Below are positions 63,595 to 64,000 of a DNA stretch of 64,000 nucleotides, in pieces. How positions within the stretch are numbered: position 1 is the first letter of the stretch; the number at the start of each line of letters is the position of its first letter. The notes below the pieces were generated by a model. It was not told the DNA's origin and searched no databases. It saw only the letters and a program-made list of their open reading frames with translations. Made by a program: the position numbers and the translations under genes. The DNA is from Dehalococcoidia bacterium (GTDB lineage Bacteria > Chloroflexota > Dehalococcoidia > UBA2979): positions 1 to 64,000 of the forward strand of contig JAPYRK010000003.1 in the NCBI GenBank assembly GCA_029941115.1, in the 5' to 3' direction.

Positions 63595-64000
63595 ATGTCA
63601 GAAAATATGGCGACGAATGATACAAGTGACAGAATTCAGAGATCGGCTCTAACCGGTGTTCGTATTCTAGATATGACTCGATATCAGCAAGGCCCGTTTG
63701 CAACGGTTCTATTGTCAGATATGGGTGCTGAGATTATTAAGGTTGAAGAGCCCGGAGGTGAACCTGGTCGAGCAACTGGTTTGGGCCCTGATGGATTTTC
63801 GGCTTATTTCGAAGCCCACAACCGTGGAAAAAAAAGTATGACACTCGATCTACGAACGGATGATGCACGTGAGGTCATTAGGAGACTTCTTCCCAGTTGT
63901 GAGGTTGTCATTGAAAATTTTCGTCCAGGCACAATGGAAAAGTGGGGATTGGGATACGAGGATCTAAAGAAAATAGTTCCCGATATTATTTTGGCATCTG
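63595..64000 (+). CDS. CaiB/BaiF family III CoA-transferase (cut by window end)
   Basis: The first 135 codons of a CoA-transferase that runs past the end of the window. The segment ALTGVRILDMTRYQQGPFATVLLSDMGAEIIKVE and EAHNRGKKSMTLDLR with VVIENFRPGTMEKWGLGYEDL match the active-type family members. The catalytic Asp region lies beyond the window, so activity cannot be judged. GGAG is about 7 nt before the ATG at 63595. Confidence 0.92.
   Translation, partial: MSENMATNDTSDRIQRSALTGVRILDMTRYQQGPFATVLLSDMGAEIIKVEEPGGEPGRATGLGPDGFSAYFEAHNRGKKSMTLDLRTDDAREVIRRLLPSCEVVIENFRPGTMEKWGLGYEDLKKIVPDIILAS

Overview
The window looks like a compact chromosomal segment from a marine SAR202-type Chloroflexota bacterium. 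This is an inference from gene content; no rRNA is present to confirm it. The signs are three luciferase-like monooxygenases, four CaiB/BaiF CoA-transferase genes, three short-chain dehydrogenases, an enolase-superfamily sugar-acid-type enzyme, crotonases, MaoC-like hotdog proteins, F420-type flavin enzymes, moderate GC, short intergenic gaps and many convergent genes that touch or overlap. I saw no prophage, IS element or CRISPR array.

Region 1 (1-5417): a zinc-finger protein of unknown function, a crotonase with no catalytic Glu, a hotdog protein, an SDR that lacks the YxxxK dyad, a PNPOx/F420-type protein and a luciferase-like monooxygenase.

Region 2 (5422-16550): two divergent operons. 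The leftward one (12091 to 5422) runs crotonase, inactive-looking CoA-transferase subunit, active CoA-transferase subunit (4-bp overlap), UMF1-type MFS transporter, VOC protein and acyl-CoA carboxylase carboxyltransferase. The rightward one (12221 to 16550) runs an 816-aa fusion of two CoA-transferase halves, an SDR and a luciferase-like monooxygenase. In both operons the first half or subunit has lost the catalytic Asp and the second keeps it. This is the most interesting structural theme in the window.

Region 3 (16600-28824): a leftward set (hotdog protein, epoxide hydrolase, enolase-superfamily enzyme, DDN-like F420 protein, Fur-family regulator), an F420-type monooxygenase, UvrC, a hydroxyisobutyrate-dehydrogenase-like enzyme, a ThDP lyase of the 2-hydroxyacyl-CoA lyase/oxalyl-CoA decarboxylase family with a strong terminator behind it, an acyl-CoA dehydrogenase and a metallo-beta-lactamase-fold hydrolase.

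Region 4 (28878-39581): twelve leftward genes of mostly housekeeping function: ffh-rpsP-khpA-rimM, DAHP synthase, sirtuin, BNR-repeat protein, TlpA-like thioredoxin, Xer recombinase, enolase, an unknown protein and GAPDH. It is followed by tRNA-Ala(CGC).

Region 5 (39767-64000): an MFS carrier with a long repeat-bearing tail plus FabF, hydrolases, a small HTH protein with repeated GTACTC words upstream, DUF192 and DUF1385 proteins, a two-gene ADP-forming acyl-CoA synthetase, a stand-alone 10-formyl-THF-hydrolase-like enzyme, an APH-type kinase, an M16 peptidase pair, a second MFS carrier, AlkA, an aldo/keto reductase, a ROK kinase, two lipoproteins flanking tRNA-Phe(GAA), an SDR, and the start of another CoA-transferase cut by the window end. 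Together these genes suggest a heterotroph that activates diverse organic acids to CoA esters, oxidises them with flavin enzymes, and feeds the products into central metabolism.
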